Numbered from the stretch's first letter, positions 1 to 8,939 are shown. The stretch is DNA of 64,000 nucleotides from Phyllobacteriaceae bacterium (GCA_024742765.1 JANSXT010000019.1:1-64000), one strand, 5' to 3'. The notes: generated from the sequence alone by a model not told the origin. Made by a program: numbers and translations.

Positions 1-46
1 GCCGCCACAACCCATCCCGCAAATTCTTCGTTCAAAGGAGCTCACC

Positions 47-274
47 ATGGAAGCGGAAGCAGCAAAGTTCATCGGCGCCGGTATCGCCTGTCTCGGCATG
101 GGTGGCGCGGCCATCGGCCTCGGATCCATCTTCGGCAACTATCTGTCGGGCGCGCTGCGCAACCCGTCGGCAGCTGATGGCCAGTTCGGCCGCCTGATCT
201 TCGGCTTCGCCGTGACCGAGGCCCTGGGCATCTTCTCGCTGCTCGTCGCACTGCTGCTGCTCTTCGCAGTCTGA
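47..274 (+). CDS. atpE: F0F1 ATP synthase subunit c
   Basis: This is the membrane ring subunit of F0 that carries protons through ATP synthase. The 75-residue product has the usual hairpin of two glycine/alanine-rich helices joined by a polar loop with R38-N39-P40. The proton-binding carboxylate is Glu58 in the second helix (context VTEALGIF). An AAAGGAG ribosome-binding site lies about 8 bases before the ATG. The b' and b genes follow, so this is the end of an F0 operon; subunit a (atpB) would be expected just upstream of the window. Length and motifs are typical of the family. Confidence 0.98.
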   Translation: MEAEAAKFIGAGIACLGMGGAAIGLGSIFGNYLSGALRNPSAADGQFGRLIFGFAVTEALGIFSLLVALLLLFAV

Positions 275-375
275 TCGACGCCGAAATCCGGGACGCGGCG
301 GCCCGCCCGCCTCGTCCCGCGGTTGTGTCCGAAAGCGGGCCGGCCGCATGACCAGAAGCCTTTTGGGGTAACGCC

Positions 376-918
376 ATGTTTGTCACCGCTGCGCTGGCTG
401 CCAGCACCGAAGCAGCCCAGGAGGGCGGCGGCGCCTTTCCGCCGTTCGACACGTCGACCTATGCATCGCAGCTCTTTTGGCTGGCGATCACCTTCGGCTT
501 TTTCTACTGGTTCATCGCCAAGGTGATTTCGCCGCGCATCGGCGAGATCCTCGAAACCCGGCAGGACCGCATCGCCGGCGATCTGGACATGGCCCGCGAC
601 CTTCAGGAAAAAGCCGACGAGGCGCACGCCGCCTATGAGCAGGAACTGGCGCAGGCACGCACGACGGCCGGGGAAATCGGCCAGAAGGCGCGTGACAAGG
701 CTAAGGCCGAAGCCGAGGCCGAGCGTCAGAAGGTGGAAGCCGAATTGGCATCCAAGCTCGAAGAAGCAGAAAGCCGGATCGCCTCCATTCGCGAAAAGGC
801 GATGTCTGAAGTCGGCACGATCGCGACGGACACGACCGCCGAGATCGTCGATCAGCTGATCGGCACATCGGTCACCAAGGCCGAGCTGACCAAGGCTGTC
901 GGCGCGGTGCGCGGCTAG
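376..918 (+). CDS. atpF': F0F1 ATP synthase subunit b' (second b-type stalk subunit)
   Basis: This is one of two different b-type subunits that together form the peripheral stalk. Photosynthetic bacteria and alphaproteobacteria usually carry such a pair. The 180-residue product has a short acidic, glycine-rich N-terminus, one membrane helix at about residues 32-52 and then a long alanine/glutamate-rich coiled coil reaching toward F1. A GGGG motif stands 7 bases before the ATG. It lies 101 bases after atpE and 20 bases before the other b gene, which fits one transcript. The longer N-terminal extension before the helix separates b' from b. Confidence 0.95.
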   Translation: MFVTAALAASTEAAQEGGGAFPPFDTSTYASQLFWLAITFGFFYWFIAKVISPRIGEILETRQDRIAGDLDMARDLQEKADEAHAAYEQELAQARTTAGEIGQKARDKAKAEAEAERQKVEAELASKLEEAESRIASIREKAMSEVGTIATDTTAEIVDQLIGTSVTKAELTKAVGAVRG

Positions 919-938
919 GGTTCGGAAGGGAAGACGAC

Positions 939-1421
939 ATGTTCGATTCAAGTTTCTGGGCGCTGATTGGCCTTTTCCTGTTCTTCGGCATCCTCGTCTA
1001 TTTCAAGGTGCCCGGACTGATAACGCGCGGCATCGACAGCCGCGGCGACAAGATCCGCAATGAACTGGAAGAGGCGCGCCGCCTGCGCGAGGAAGCCCAG
1101 CAATTGCTGGCCGAATATCAGCGCAAGCGCAAGGAAGCTGAGACCGAAGCGGAAAGCATCGTCGAAGCGGCCAAGAGCGAGGCCGAGCACATCACCGCCG
1201 AGGCCAAGCAGAAGACCGAGGAATATGTGGAGCGCCGCACCGCGCTGGCCGAGCAGAAGATCGCCCAGGCCGAACTCGACGCGGTCAATGCGGTGCGTGC
1301 CACCGCCGTCGACGTGTCGGTTGCCGCTGCCGAACAGTTGCTCGGCGACAAGATGACCGCCAAGACGCGCGGCGATCTCTTCAAGGCGTCGATCGATCAG
1401 GTCAAGACGCACATGAACTGA
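939..1421 (+). CDS. atpF: F0F1 ATP synthase subunit b
   Basis: This is the second peripheral-stalk subunit and the presumed partner of the b' product in a heterodimer. The 160-residue protein begins directly with a membrane helix (about residues 4-23), followed by an uninterrupted charged coiled coil rich in Ala, Glu, Lys and Arg. It is the last gene of the F0 operon and is followed within 31 bases by a clear intrinsic terminator. The F1 genes are not in this window, which agrees with the separate F0 and F1 operons of alphaproteobacteria. Confidence 0.95.
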   Translation: MFDSSFWALIGLFLFFGILVYFKVPGLITRGIDSRGDKIRNELEEARRLREEAQQLLAEYQRKRKEAETEAESIVEAAKSEAEHITAEAKQKTEEYVERRTALAEQKIAQAELDAVNAVRATAVDVSVAAAEQLLGDKMTAKTRGDLFKASIDQVKTHMN

Positions 1422-1451
1422 CCGCCGGTCCGTCGCTGGTAAGCATCAAAG

Positions 1452-1475
1452 CCGCGCCTTGGGCGCGGTTTTTTT
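1452..1475 (+). terminator. Rho-independent terminator after the F0 operon
   Basis: A perfect 7-bp GC stem (CCGCGCC/GGCGCGG) with a 3-base loop is followed directly by seven T residues. It lies 31 bases after the atpF stop codon and before the oppositely oriented rnhB, so it ends the F0 transcript. Confidence 0.92.
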
Positions 1476-1508
1476 GTTGTCGATGCCATGGCCCGACTGG
1501 GCGGCAGG

Positions 1509-2171
1509 TCAGCGTTCTGAGAGCGGGCGGAAGCTGAAGCGGTGCAGGCGCGCAACGCCGCCCAGCTGGCCGATCGCGGCGCGATGGGCGGCCGAGCCAT
1601 AGCCCTTGTGGCCGGACAGGCCGTAGCCCGGATGCGCCGCGCACAGCATCTCCAGCATCCGGTCGCGGCTGACCTTGGCGATGATCGAGGCGGCGGCAAC
1701 CGACAGGCATCGCGCATCGCCTTTGATCACCGACTTCGCCGTCAGTCCCTGCGGCAATCCGGGCGGGACATCGCGGCCATCGAACAGCGCCGCATCGGCG
1801 CGCGGCGCAAGGCTTGTCACGCAGACGCGCATCGCTTCGAGGCTGGCCTTGCGGATATCCGAAGCATCGATGCTGGCTGCGCAGACGCTGGCCACGCTGA
1901 CCGCCTGCGCTTCGGCCATGATCGCCTCGAAAAGCGCCGCGCGCCGTCGGGCCGTCAGCGCCTTGGAATCGGCAAGGCCCGCGATCTCGACCGAAGGATC
2001 GAGCACGACCGCCGCCGCCACGACCGGACCGGCCAGCGGCCCGCGCCCAGCTTCATCGACGCCGGCGATCCGATCATGGCCCTGCTTGCGCAGCGCATCC
2101 TCGAACGCAAAGTCCGGCCCTTCTGGGCCGGCCTTAAACAAAAGCGGCGAACCGGAGGCGTGCAATGTCAT
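1509..2171 (-). CDS. rnhB: Ribonuclease HII
   Basis: It cleaves the RNA strand of RNA-DNA hybrids and removes single ribonucleotides from DNA. The product is 220 residues. The motif GVDEAGRGPLAGPV supplies catalytic Asp39 and Glu40; further acidic residues lie in ALFDGRD and in the SVAAASIIAKVSRDR helix. The frame is open upstream to 2516, but the ATG at 2171 was chosen because homologues begin close to the first catalytic strand and the upstream residues are arginine-rich with no family similarity. rnhB beside the F0 operon is a common rhizobial arrangement. An RNase HI gene lies near the other end of the window. Confidence 0.95.
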   Translation of the reverse strand: MTLHASGSPLLFKAGPEGPDFAFEDALRKQGHDRIAGVDEAGRGPLAGPVVAAAVVLDPSVEIAGLADSKALTARRRAALFEAIMAEAQAVSVASVCAASIDASDIRKASLEAMRVCVTSLAPRADAALFDGRDVPPGLPQGLTAKSVIKGDARCLSVAAASIIAKVSRDRMLEMLCAAHPGYGLSGHKGYGSAAHRAAIGQLGGVARLHRFSFRPLSER

Positions 2172-2343
2172 GGCAGAGCCATCACACGCCACCCGATTCG
2201 CCGCAAGGTTCACCCGCGTGACCCGCCGTCGGCAGATCGGCGGACGGGCGGCAGGGGAAGCCACCCGGGCGGGGCGAACCATGGCACCGGCAGCGAAATA
2301 CGGCGGGGGGACGGGCCGCGCGCTTGCCGGTGCCAATCGACAA

Positions 2344-3507
2344 TCACAAAAGCGCCAACTGCTCGCCGTTCGGCGCGGGCTTGACGAACAGGTCGGTGCG
2401 CAGCGCCGTGCCGCGCCCCGAAAGTCCCAGCCGCTTGCAGGCGATCTCCATGCGGCGTGCGATCTGCCACGCATAGGGCCCGGTGCCGCGCATGCGCTTG
2501 TTCCAGTCCGCATCATAATCCTTGCCGCCGCGCATCGACCGGATCAGGCTCATCACATGGCGATACCGCTCGGGATAATGACGCAGCAGCCATTCCTTGA
2601 AGACCGGCGCCACCTCAAGCGGCAGGCGCAGCAAGACATAGCCGGCCTGGGTGGCGCCAAGCGCGGCCGCCGCATCGAGGATGCGTTCGATCTCGTGATC
2701 GTTCAGTCCCGTAATGATCGGCGCGACCATGACCGATGTGGGAATGCCGGCGTCGGCCAGCGCCCGGATGGCCTCAAGCCGTTTTGTCGGCGTCGAGGCC
2801 CTTGGCTCCATCGTCCGGGCCAGCATCCGATCCATCGTGGTCACCGAAAGCGCCACCTTGGCCAGTCCCTTTGCGGCCATGCGCGACAATATGTCGATGT
2901 CGCGCGTCACCAGCGCCGACTTGGTCACGATGCCGACCGGATGGTTGTAGCGTTCGAGTACCTCCAGGATCGACCGCATCACCATCCAGTCCCGCTCGAT
3001 CGGCTGGTAGGGATCGGTGTTGGTGCCGATCGCGATGCATTTGGCCTCGTAACCCTTGCGCGTGATCTCCTTTTCCAGAAGCTTTGCCGCGTCCGGCTTG
3101 ACGAATAGCTTGGATTCAAAATCGACGCCCGCCGATAGGCCCGCATAGGCATGCGTCGGTCGCGCGAAACAATAAACGCAGCCATGCTCGCAGCCGCGAT
3201 AGGGGTTGATCGAGCGGTCGAACGAAATGTCCGGCGATTGGTTGCGCGTGATCACCGTGCGCGCCTGTTCCACCTGCACCTCGGTCTTGAACGGCGGCAA
3301 GTCCTCAAGGCTCTGCCAGCCATCATCTTCCTCGGTGCGGCTGAGCGCCTCGTACCGGCCGGCGGGGTTGATCGCGCTCGCCCGGCCGCGAACGCGACGC
3401 TTGTCGCGCCGCATGCCAGACGCCTCGATATGCTGATTGGCGGCCACCGCGCCGTCCATGGCGCCCAGATGGCCTGCAATATGATCTGCTTCGGCGATCG
3501 CCTTCAT
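2344..3507 (-). CDS. PA0069/Rv2578c-type radical SAM protein (SPL-like)
   Basis: A radical SAM enzyme related to spore photoproduct lyase; its substrate is not established. The CxxxCxxC motif that holds the 4Fe-4S cluster is C106-C110-C113, inside the family signature RGCEHGCVYCFARPTH. The 387-residue length is normal. The arginine-rich segment at about residues 32-42 (MRRDKRRVRGR) could contact nucleic acid, but that is inference. The start is the first ATG of the frame; Met17 is an alternative. A GAAC-N7-GAAC box lies about 60 bases upstream, which suggests induction by DNA damage. A role in DNA or RNA repair is therefore plausible but not shown. Confidence 0.88.
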   Translation of the reverse strand: MKAIAEADHIAGHLGAMDGAVAANQHIEASGMRRDKRRVRGRASAINPAGRYEALSRTEEDDGWQSLEDLPPFKTEVQVEQARTVITRNQSPDISFDRSINPYRGCEHGCVYCFARPTHAYAGLSAGVDFESKLFVKPDAAKLLEKEITRKGYEAKCIAIGTNTDPYQPIERDWMVMRSILEVLERYNHPVGIVTKSALVTRDIDILSRMAAKGLAKVALSVTTMDRMLARTMEPRASTPTKRLEAIRALADAGIPTSVMVAPIITGLNDHEIERILDAAAALGATQAGYVLLRLPLEVAPVFKEWLLRHYPERYRHVMSLIRSMRGGKDYDADWNKRMRGTGPYAWQIARRMEIACKRLGLSGRGTALRTDLFVKPAPNGEQLALL

Positions 3508-3567
3508 GCCGCGCTCCCGTGCGAATCTGTCCGTGGTCCAATGATTATTTTCCTATCGTGATTGATA

Positions 3568-3582
3568 GAACAATACAAGAAC
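3568..3582. promoter_or_regulatory. Candidate LexA (SOS) box, GAAC-N7-GAAC
   Basis: GAACAATACAAGAAC matches the direct-repeat LexA operator of alphaproteobacteria exactly (equally GTTC-N7-GTTC on the other strand). It sits in a 122-base divergent, relatively AT-rich gap, 60 bases from the radical SAM start and 47 bases from the glycosyltransferase start. About one exact match is expected by chance in 64 kb at this GC content, so the position carries most of the weight. Confidence 0.6.
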
Positions 3583-3629
3583 AAACTGGTGATTTTGCGT
3601 TGCGCTGCAACATCGGCTAGGCGTGCGGG

Positions 3630-4160
3630 ATGCTCTCCGTCCTGGTTCCCACGCACAATCACGAAGACCGGCTGGCGCAGATGCTGCCGGACCTAGTGCG
3701 CCACGCGGTCAGCGGCGCCATCAGCGATGTGATCGTGCTGGACAATGGCTCGACGGACGAGACCGCGCGCGTCGGGGAGATCGCCGGCTGCACGATCATC
3801 GATGCCTCCGGTGCCGACCTGACGGCCATGCTCGATGCGGCACGCGGGCTGTGGCTTCTGATTCTCCCGCCCGGAGCGCGGCTGACCGGTGACTGGCTCG
3901 GCGCGGTGGAAAGCCACATCAATGCGCCGACGGGCGCAGCCGGCGCGGCCCGGTTTCGCGTAACGCGCGATCCCGGCCAATCGCTTTGGGCGCGTCTGTT
4001 CACACCACGAACGAAGCGCGGACCGTTCGCGCGTGGCTTCCTGATTTCCAAGGCGCAGGCACAGGCTTTGAGCCGGCCGGGCATGGCACTCGACGCCTTG
4101 CCGCGTGGTGTCGCGGTGCAAACCCTCAGGGCCGGTATTTTTGTCCCGGCCTCAGGTTGA
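3630..4160 (+). CDS. Small GT-A type glycosyltransferase-like protein
   Basis: A 176-residue protein that resembles the nucleotide-sugar-binding half of a family 2 glycosyltransferase. It opens with the typical strand and loop MLSVLVPTHNHEDRL and has the sequence VLDNGSTDETA at residues 37-46, where sugar-nucleotide binding is expected. It is much shorter than full-length family members, so acceptor and catalytic parts may be reduced, and the donor cannot be predicted. There is no signal peptide or membrane helix. Its 3' end overlaps that of the convergent moaB by 9 bases. It also lies beside the candidate LexA box, so it may share that control. Confidence 0.7.
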   Translation: MLSVLVPTHNHEDRLAQMLPDLVRHAVSGAISDVIVLDNGSTDETARVGEIAGCTIIDASGADLTAMLDAARGLWLLILPPGARLTGDWLGAVESHINAPTGAAGAARFRVTRDPGQSLWARLFTPRTKRGPFARGFLISKAQAQALSRPGMALDALPRGVAVQTLRAGIFVPASG

Positions 4161-4709
4161 CTTGCCGCCGCCGCGTTTCAGATGCTCGTCGAGCCGCGGC
4201 ATGATCTCCACGAAATTGCACGGCATGTGGCGGTAGTCGAACTGCCACTTCAAGATCCCGTCCCACGCGTCCTTGCAGGCACCCGGCGAGCCGGGAAGCA
4301 CGAACACGAATGTCGTGCCGATCAGCCCGGCCGTTGCGCGCGACTGGACGGTCGATGTGCCGATCTTGTCGAACGAGATGCGGTGGAAGACCTGGCTGAA
4401 CCCGTCCATATGCTTGTCGAACATCGGCTCGATCGTGTCGGGCGTCACGTCGCGCCCGGTAAAGCCGGTGCCGCCGGTGGTGATGATGATGTCGATGCCC
4501 TCATCGTCCGCCCAGTTGCGCACCTGCGCCGATATCCGCGCCGCCTCGTCCGGAACGATAGCATAGCCGGCGACACTGTGTCCGGCGGCTTCGATCCGGT
4601 CTTTGAGCGTCCGGCCGGACCGGTCTCCGTCTTCCTTGCGCGTGTCCGAGACCGTCATCACGGCGATCGACAGCGCGATAAAGGGTCGGCTTTCGTCAAG
4701 CCTCGACAT
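4152..4709 (-). CDS. moaB: Molybdenum cofactor biosynthesis protein B (MoaB/MogA family)
   Basis: MoaB/MogA proteins adenylylate molybdopterin before molybdenum insertion; in some species MoaB has a secondary role. The 185-residue product has the nucleotide-binding signature TTGGTGFTGRD at residues 78-88 and the C-terminal LPGSPGACKDAWDGIL motif. Its start lies inside the end of ispE with a 14-base overlap, so translation is probably coupled to ispE. Downstream it converges with the glycosyltransferase gene. Confidence 0.93.
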   Translation of the reverse strand: MSRLDESRPFIALSIAVMTVSDTRKEDGDRSGRTLKDRIEAAGHSVAGYAIVPDEAARISAQVRNWADDEGIDIIITTGGTGFTGRDVTPDTIEPMFDKHMDGFSQVFHRISFDKIGTSTVQSRATAGLIGTTFVFVLPGSPGACKDAWDGILKWQFDYRHMPCNFVEIMPRLDEHLKRGGGKST

Positions 4710-5643
4710 GGGCGTCTCCCCGTTCGTTCCGGTTCGGTGCGGCAGTGTCCGCGTTCAGGATCGTGGGCCTGATCCACCAATCCGGCCGCGCGACGGCTAT
4801 GGCCTCGGCCGCGCCCGTGGCCTGTTTTTGCGTTGCGAACAGGCCGAAACAGGTCGCGCCCGAGCCCGACATGCGGGCGATCAGCGCGCCGCTTGTCTCA
4901 AGCGCGCCGAGCACGGTGTCGATCGCCGGAACGAGCGATCGCGCCGGTGCCGCCAGATCGTTGCGGCTGTTGGCGGTCAGCCAGTCGGCAAGCGCGCCGG
5001 GATCGGCAAATCCGTCGTCAGGCAGCGGCGGAACCGGCCCGTTGTCCCGCTTTTCGAGCGCCGCGAACACGGACGGTGTTGCGACCGCGATCCTTGGATT
5101 GACCAGAACCGCCGGCAGCGCCGGCAGCCCTGTGGCCGGTTCGATCAAGTCTCCAATGCCCTGCGCGCGCAATGGCCCGCCATCGACGCACATGGCGACA
5201 TCAGCGCCCAGCGCACCGCACATTGCTTCAAAGCCCTCTGCCCTGATCGCCGTTTCGGCCTGCCACAGCCGGGCCAGAAGCCGCAGCGCCGCACCGGCGT
5301 CCGCCGAGCCGCCGCCAATGCCCGAGGCAACCGGCAGGTTTTTTTCCAGCGTTATCGCCACCGGGCCGCCTGCAGGCCATTGCGCCCGCAGCCAGTCGCG
5401 CGCCCGTGCCGCAAGATTGTCGCTGTCGTTGCCGGTTCCCAGAGGCCCCGCCTCCGGGCCTGTCACGGAAAACCGGTCAGTGTCGGCGGGCCCAACATGG
5501 AGACGATCGGCGGCGCCTTCATCGGCGAAGACGACCAGCATATCGAGCAGGTGATAGCCGTCGGCGCGGCGGCCGGTCACGTGCAGGCACAGATTGATCT
5601 TGGCGGGCGCCAGCTCTTCAAGCGTCATGCCGGATGGCGTCAC
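4696..5643 (-). CDS. ispE: 4-diphosphocytidyl-2-C-methyl-D-erythritol kinase
   Basis: It phosphorylates CDP-methylerythritol in the MEP route to isoprenoids. The 315-residue GHMP kinase has the ATP-binding loop PVASGIGGGSADAGA at residues 104-118, an N-terminal PAKINLCLHV motif and a C-terminal MSGSGATCFGLF motif. The start is GTG at 5643, six bases after a GGAG site; an in-frame ATG five codons later is the alternative. It lies 18 bases after the TPR gene and overlaps moaB. ispH, the last enzyme of the same pathway, is at 57764 in this window. Confidence 0.95.
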   Translation of the reverse strand: MTPSGMTLEELAPAKINLCLHVTGRRADGYHLLDMLVVFADEGAADRLHVGPADTDRFSVTGPEAGPLGTGNDSDNLAARARDWLRAQWPAGGPVAITLEKNLPVASGIGGGSADAGAALRLLARLWQAETAIRAEGFEAMCGALGADVAMCVDGGPLRAQGIGDLIEPATGLPALPAVLVNPRIAVATPSVFAALEKRDNGPVPPLPDDGFADPGALADWLTANSRNDLAAPARSLVPAIDTVLGALETSGALIARMSGSGATCFGLFATQKQATGAAEAIAVARPDWWIRPTILNADTAAPNRNERGDAHVEA

Positions 5644-5661
5644 AGGGCTCTCCGGTGTAGT

Positions 5662-7467
5662 TCAGCCGTCATTGCCGCTGGCGGTGTCGCTGGCCTGTTC
5701 GGCGGCGCCATTGTCGACGCGGCTTTCGGAGATCGCCGGTTCCTCGCCCGCATTGGCGGCCTCAAGCTTGGCCCGAATTTTCGCCAGCGCCTCGTCCTCG
5801 CCTTCCATCGCCAGCGCGCGCGACCATTGATAGGTCGCCTCGAGCTTGCGGCCGACGCGCCAATAGGCATCGCCCAGATGGTCGTTGATGATCGAATCGC
5901 GGGGGCGCAGATCGGTCGCCCGCTCCAGATGCTCAACGGCATTTTCAAAGTTGCCCAGCCGGTAATAGGCCCAGCCGAGCGAATCCACGATATAGCCGTC
6001 GCGCGGACGCTGCTCGACCGCCGTGCGGATCATCTCGATGCCCTCGTCAAGATGCATGTTCATGTCGACCCAGGAATAGCCCAGATAGTTCAATACGTCC
6101 GGCTGGTCGGGCGACAGGGTCAGCGTGTGCTTGAAGGTGCGCTCGGCCTCCGGCCAGCGGCCGGTGCGCTCATAGGCGATGCCCAGCCGGTAATGCACCT
6201 GCCAGAAGCGCGAATCGTCGAGATCGAGCCGGGTCACCGCGGATTCATAGACATCGGCCGCTTCTTCGAACTCTTTCAGCGAGGCGTGCACACCGCCCAG
6301 CGCCAGATAGCCGCGAAAATCGTCGGGATTGTCCTCGACCAGAGCAGCGAGCGTGGCTTTCGCCTCCTCGTTGCGGTCGAGCGCCGAAAGGGCGAGGCCG
6401 CGCTGCAGGTCGGCGATGCGCGCCAGCGGCGAATCGGCGGGCACGGACGCGTAATAGCGGATCGCGCGTTCCGGCTGGCCAAGCTTTTCGGCGATACCGC
6501 CCAGTTCGAACAGGATCTGCGCATTCTCCGGCGCCATCGACCGTGCAAGCTCCAGATAGAGAGCCGCGAAATCCTCGGCGCCGTCGCGGTTGATCGCCGA
6601 TCCCAGATTGAGCAGGATTTCTCCGGCGCCCAGTTGCGGCGTGTCGATGATGTTGCGCGATCCCGCCGGCGTGTCGATCGTCTCCGCGGCGGCGAGAAGG
6701 TCGGGATTGTTAGGAGCCGTCCCGAGGCCGCGCCCGATCACTTCGCGCGCTTCGGCCAGCGCGCCCGTGCGTGCCAGAAACCGCGCATTGGCTTCGGCCA
6801 GCCGCAGATAGGTCAGCGGCGAGGCGCTGCCGCCGGCGGCATTGTTCATGCCGTCCGCATAGCGGGTCCGTGCCGCTTCGGTCCGGCCGGCCGCATCGGC
6901 GATCAGCGCGCCGTGATAGGAGGCAAAAAGGCCGAACCAGTCCGGGCCGCGCAGGTCGTCGATCAGCTCCAGCGCGCCATCCGTATCGCCCGCGCCGTGC
7001 CGCGCCCAGGCGCGCATGACGGCGGTCAGCAGCCGTTCGAGATCGTTTTCGACCGCCAGGATCAGCGTGGGTTCGGCATCCAGATAGCGGCTTTCACGGA
7101 TCGCTTCGACGCCCAGCACGAGGCGCGCGATCCGCTCGACATCGGCTTCGTCCTTTAGGACCTCGGCATGCGGCAGCGCCGCGCCGATCTGGCCATCGGT
7201 GACCAGCGAGATCATCAGGTCGCGGCGCAGGCCCGGATTGTCGGGGTCAAAGCGCAGCGCCTCGTCATAATAACGCGCCGCCTCGCCAAAATCGAACCGC
7301 TCGCGCGCCGCGTTGGCCGCAAGGAACGCCCCGGCAAATGTCCGTGTCGGCGCATGGAATCCCGGCGCCGAATCGGTGGAGGCGATGGCGGGCCGTGGCT
7401 GGACGGCCAGCGCGGTGGCAAGCGCCATCAGGGCCAGCGTCGAGGACTTTGCAAAGGATGCGGTCAT
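5662..7467 (-). CDS. Exported tetratricopeptide-repeat protein
   Basis: A 601-residue protein with a cleavable signal peptide (residues 1 to about 29, ending AIAS) followed by many TPR units throughout. The clearest repeats are in the second half, such as the series HYRLGIAYERTGRWPEAE, YLGYSWVDMNMHLDEGIEM and SLGWAYYRLGNFENAVEH. TPR solenoids bind other proteins, so a periplasmic or envelope scaffolding role is likely; the partner is unknown. The C-terminal 25 residues are acidic and low in complexity. It is the first gene of a run TPR-ispE-moaB with short gaps, and the same neighbours occur in many rhizobia. Confidence 0.85.
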   Translation of the reverse strand: MTASFAKSSTLALMALATALAVQPRPAIASTDSAPGFHAPTRTFAGAFLAANAARERFDFGEAARYYDEALRFDPDNPGLRRDLMISLVTDGQIGAALPHAEVLKDEADVERIARLVLGVEAIRESRYLDAEPTLILAVENDLERLLTAVMRAWARHGAGDTDGALELIDDLRGPDWFGLFASYHGALIADAAGRTEAARTRYADGMNNAAGGSASPLTYLRLAEANARFLARTGALAEAREVIGRGLGTAPNNPDLLAAAETIDTPAGSRNIIDTPQLGAGEILLNLGSAINRDGAEDFAALYLELARSMAPENAQILFELGGIAEKLGQPERAIRYYASVPADSPLARIADLQRGLALSALDRNEEAKATLAALVEDNPDDFRGYLALGGVHASLKEFEEAADVYESAVTRLDLDDSRFWQVHYRLGIAYERTGRWPEAERTFKHTLTLSPDQPDVLNYLGYSWVDMNMHLDEGIEMIRTAVEQRPRDGYIVDSLGWAYYRLGNFENAVEHLERATDLRPRDSIINDHLGDAYWRVGRKLEATYQWSRALAMEGEDEALAKIRAKLEAANAGEEPAISESRVDNGAAEQASDTASGNDG

Positions 7468-7570
7468 GGGCGATCAGTCACCATGGATTGGAGGTTGTTC
7501 CGATTCACCTGCCAGCATGGCGCTTTTGTGGCCCGGCGGCAATCGCGCCGCACCGCTGCAGGACCAGTTG

Positions 7571-8584
7571 TCAGTTAAGGCGCGAGATGCAGAAGTCGAC
7601 CACGTCGAGCAGAGCGTCCTTCTGCGGCGTCGCCGGCATCGGTGCCAGCGCGTCGCGCGCGATCGCGCCGAAATGCCGGGCCCGCTGGATCGTGTCGGCC
7701 AGCGCGCCGTGTTTGGACATCAGCGCGCGCGCCTGCTCGAGCCGTTCGGCGCCATTGTCGCCATCTTCAAGGCTCTTCTTCCAAAAGGCGCGCTCATCGT
7801 CCGAGCCGCGCCGGTAGGCAAGCAGCACGGGAAGCGTGATCTTGCCTTCCCGGAAGTCGTCGCCGACATTCTTGCCCAGATCGCCTTCATTGCCGCCATA
7901 ATCGAGCACATCGTCGACGAGTTGGAACGCAAGGCCCAGATTGAGCCCGTAGGACCGCAGCGCCGCGCGCTCGTCGCTGCCCGCACCGGCAACGATCGGC
8001 CCCACTTCGGCGGCGGCGAGGAACAGGGCGGCGGTCTTGGCCTTGATGACCGCCAGATAATCGTCCTCGGTTGTCGACAGCTTCTTTGCGGCCGAAAGCT
8101 GCATCACTTCGCCTTCGGCGATGATCGCAGAAGCCGTCGACAGCACGTCGAGCGCGTCCATCGAGCCCACATCGACCATCATCCGGAAGGCCTGACCCAA
8201 AAGGAAATCGCCGACCAGCACGCTGGCCTGATTGCCCCAGATGATCCGAGCCGTCGGCTTTGACCGGCGCCGGTCGCTCTCATCGACCACATCGTCGTGC
8301 AGCAGCGTCGCCGTGTGCATGAACTCGACGCTGGCGGCGAGCTTGATGTGGTGATCGCCCTCATAGCCGAACATCTCGGCGCTTGCGATCGTCAGCATCG
8401 GCCGAAGCCGCTTGCCGCCCGAATTGATCAAATGGTTGGCGACTTCCGGGATCATCCGGACATCTGATCCGGCCTTGTCGAGGATAAGCTGGTTCACCCG
8501 CTCCATGCCGGGCTTGGCAAGCGCAACGAGCGGTTCGATGCCGCTCTTGCGCGGCGGCTCGTCGATGGCAACGACAACACCCAT
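7571..8584 (-). CDS. ispB: Long-chain trans-polyprenyl diphosphate synthase (ubiquinone side chain)
   Basis: It elongates farnesyl diphosphate to the long prenyl tail of ubiquinone. The 337-residue product has both aspartate-rich motifs: DDVVD at 97-101 followed by the arginines of DESDRRR, and DDVLD at 224-228. The residues before the first motif are small (TATLL), as in octaprenyl and decaprenyl synthases. The group normally makes ubiquinone-10, so decaprenyl is likely, but chain length cannot be read from sequence alone. GGAGAG lies 7 bases before the ATG. Its product is the substrate for UbiA, encoded 2.5 kb away. Confidence 0.93.
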   Translation of the reverse strand: MGVVVAIDEPPRKSGIEPLVALAKPGMERVNQLILDKAGSDVRMIPEVANHLINSGGKRLRPMLTIASAEMFGYEGDHHIKLAASVEFMHTATLLHDDVVDESDRRRSKPTARIIWGNQASVLVGDFLLGQAFRMMVDVGSMDALDVLSTASAIIAEGEVMQLSAAKKLSTTEDDYLAVIKAKTAALFLAAAEVGPIVAGAGSDERAALRSYGLNLGLAFQLVDDVLDYGGNEGDLGKNVGDDFREGKITLPVLLAYRRGSDDERAFWKKSLEDGDNGAERLEQARALMSKHGALADTIQRARHFGAIARDALAPMPATPQKDALLDVVDFCISRLN

Positions 8585-8717
8585 AAGGGCCTCTCCTTTT
8601 TTGGCGGCACCCTATGGTTTCACCCGGCGGCCAGCAAGCGGCGAATTGGCGCGCCGATTGCGCCGTTGGTCGCAGGCTCCGCTTGCCCGCTGGCGCGCGA
8701 CCGCGTAACCAAACGCC

Positions 8718-8939
8718 ATGGAAGAATTGATGCGCTCCAACGACATCGTCACATTGTCTTTCGTCGAGGCGCTGATGCGCGATGCCGGCATCGGCGTCAT
8801 GATCGCCGACCAGAACATGTCGATCATCGAAGGCTCGATCGGCGCCATTCCGCGCCGCATCCTTGTCGAGGCGGACCGGATCGATCAGGCGCGCCGCATC
8901 ATGCACGATGCGGGGCTGGCCCACGAACTCAAGACATGA
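8718..8939 (+). CDS. DUF2007 family protein
   Basis: A 73-residue protein of the DUF2007 family, which is thought to be a small regulatory or signal-transducing domain. The fold signature is visible: a start that reads as strand then helix (IVTLSFVEALMRDAGI), a central strand, and the C-terminal segment RRILVEADRIDQARRIMHDAG. It has no membrane helix. Its stop overlaps the next start (ATGA), so it is translationally coupled to the methyltransferase. The pairing is conserved next to the polyprenyl synthase in rhizobia. Function is unknown. Confidence 0.85.
   Translation: MEELMRSNDIVTLSFVEALMRDAGIGVMIADQNMSIIEGSIGAIPRRILVEADRIDQARRIMHDAGLAHELKT

Noticed and set aside
4725..4739. A second LexA-like box near the moaB start (GTTCGTTCCGGTTC)
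   Set aside because: The spacing between the two GTTC half-sites is six bases, not seven, and it lies inside ispE.
4603..7158. An 851-residue plus-strand open frame across ispE and the TPR gene
   Set aside because: It runs opposite to recognised genes, is rich in Arg, Gln and Gly, and shows no family similarity or ribosome-binding site.
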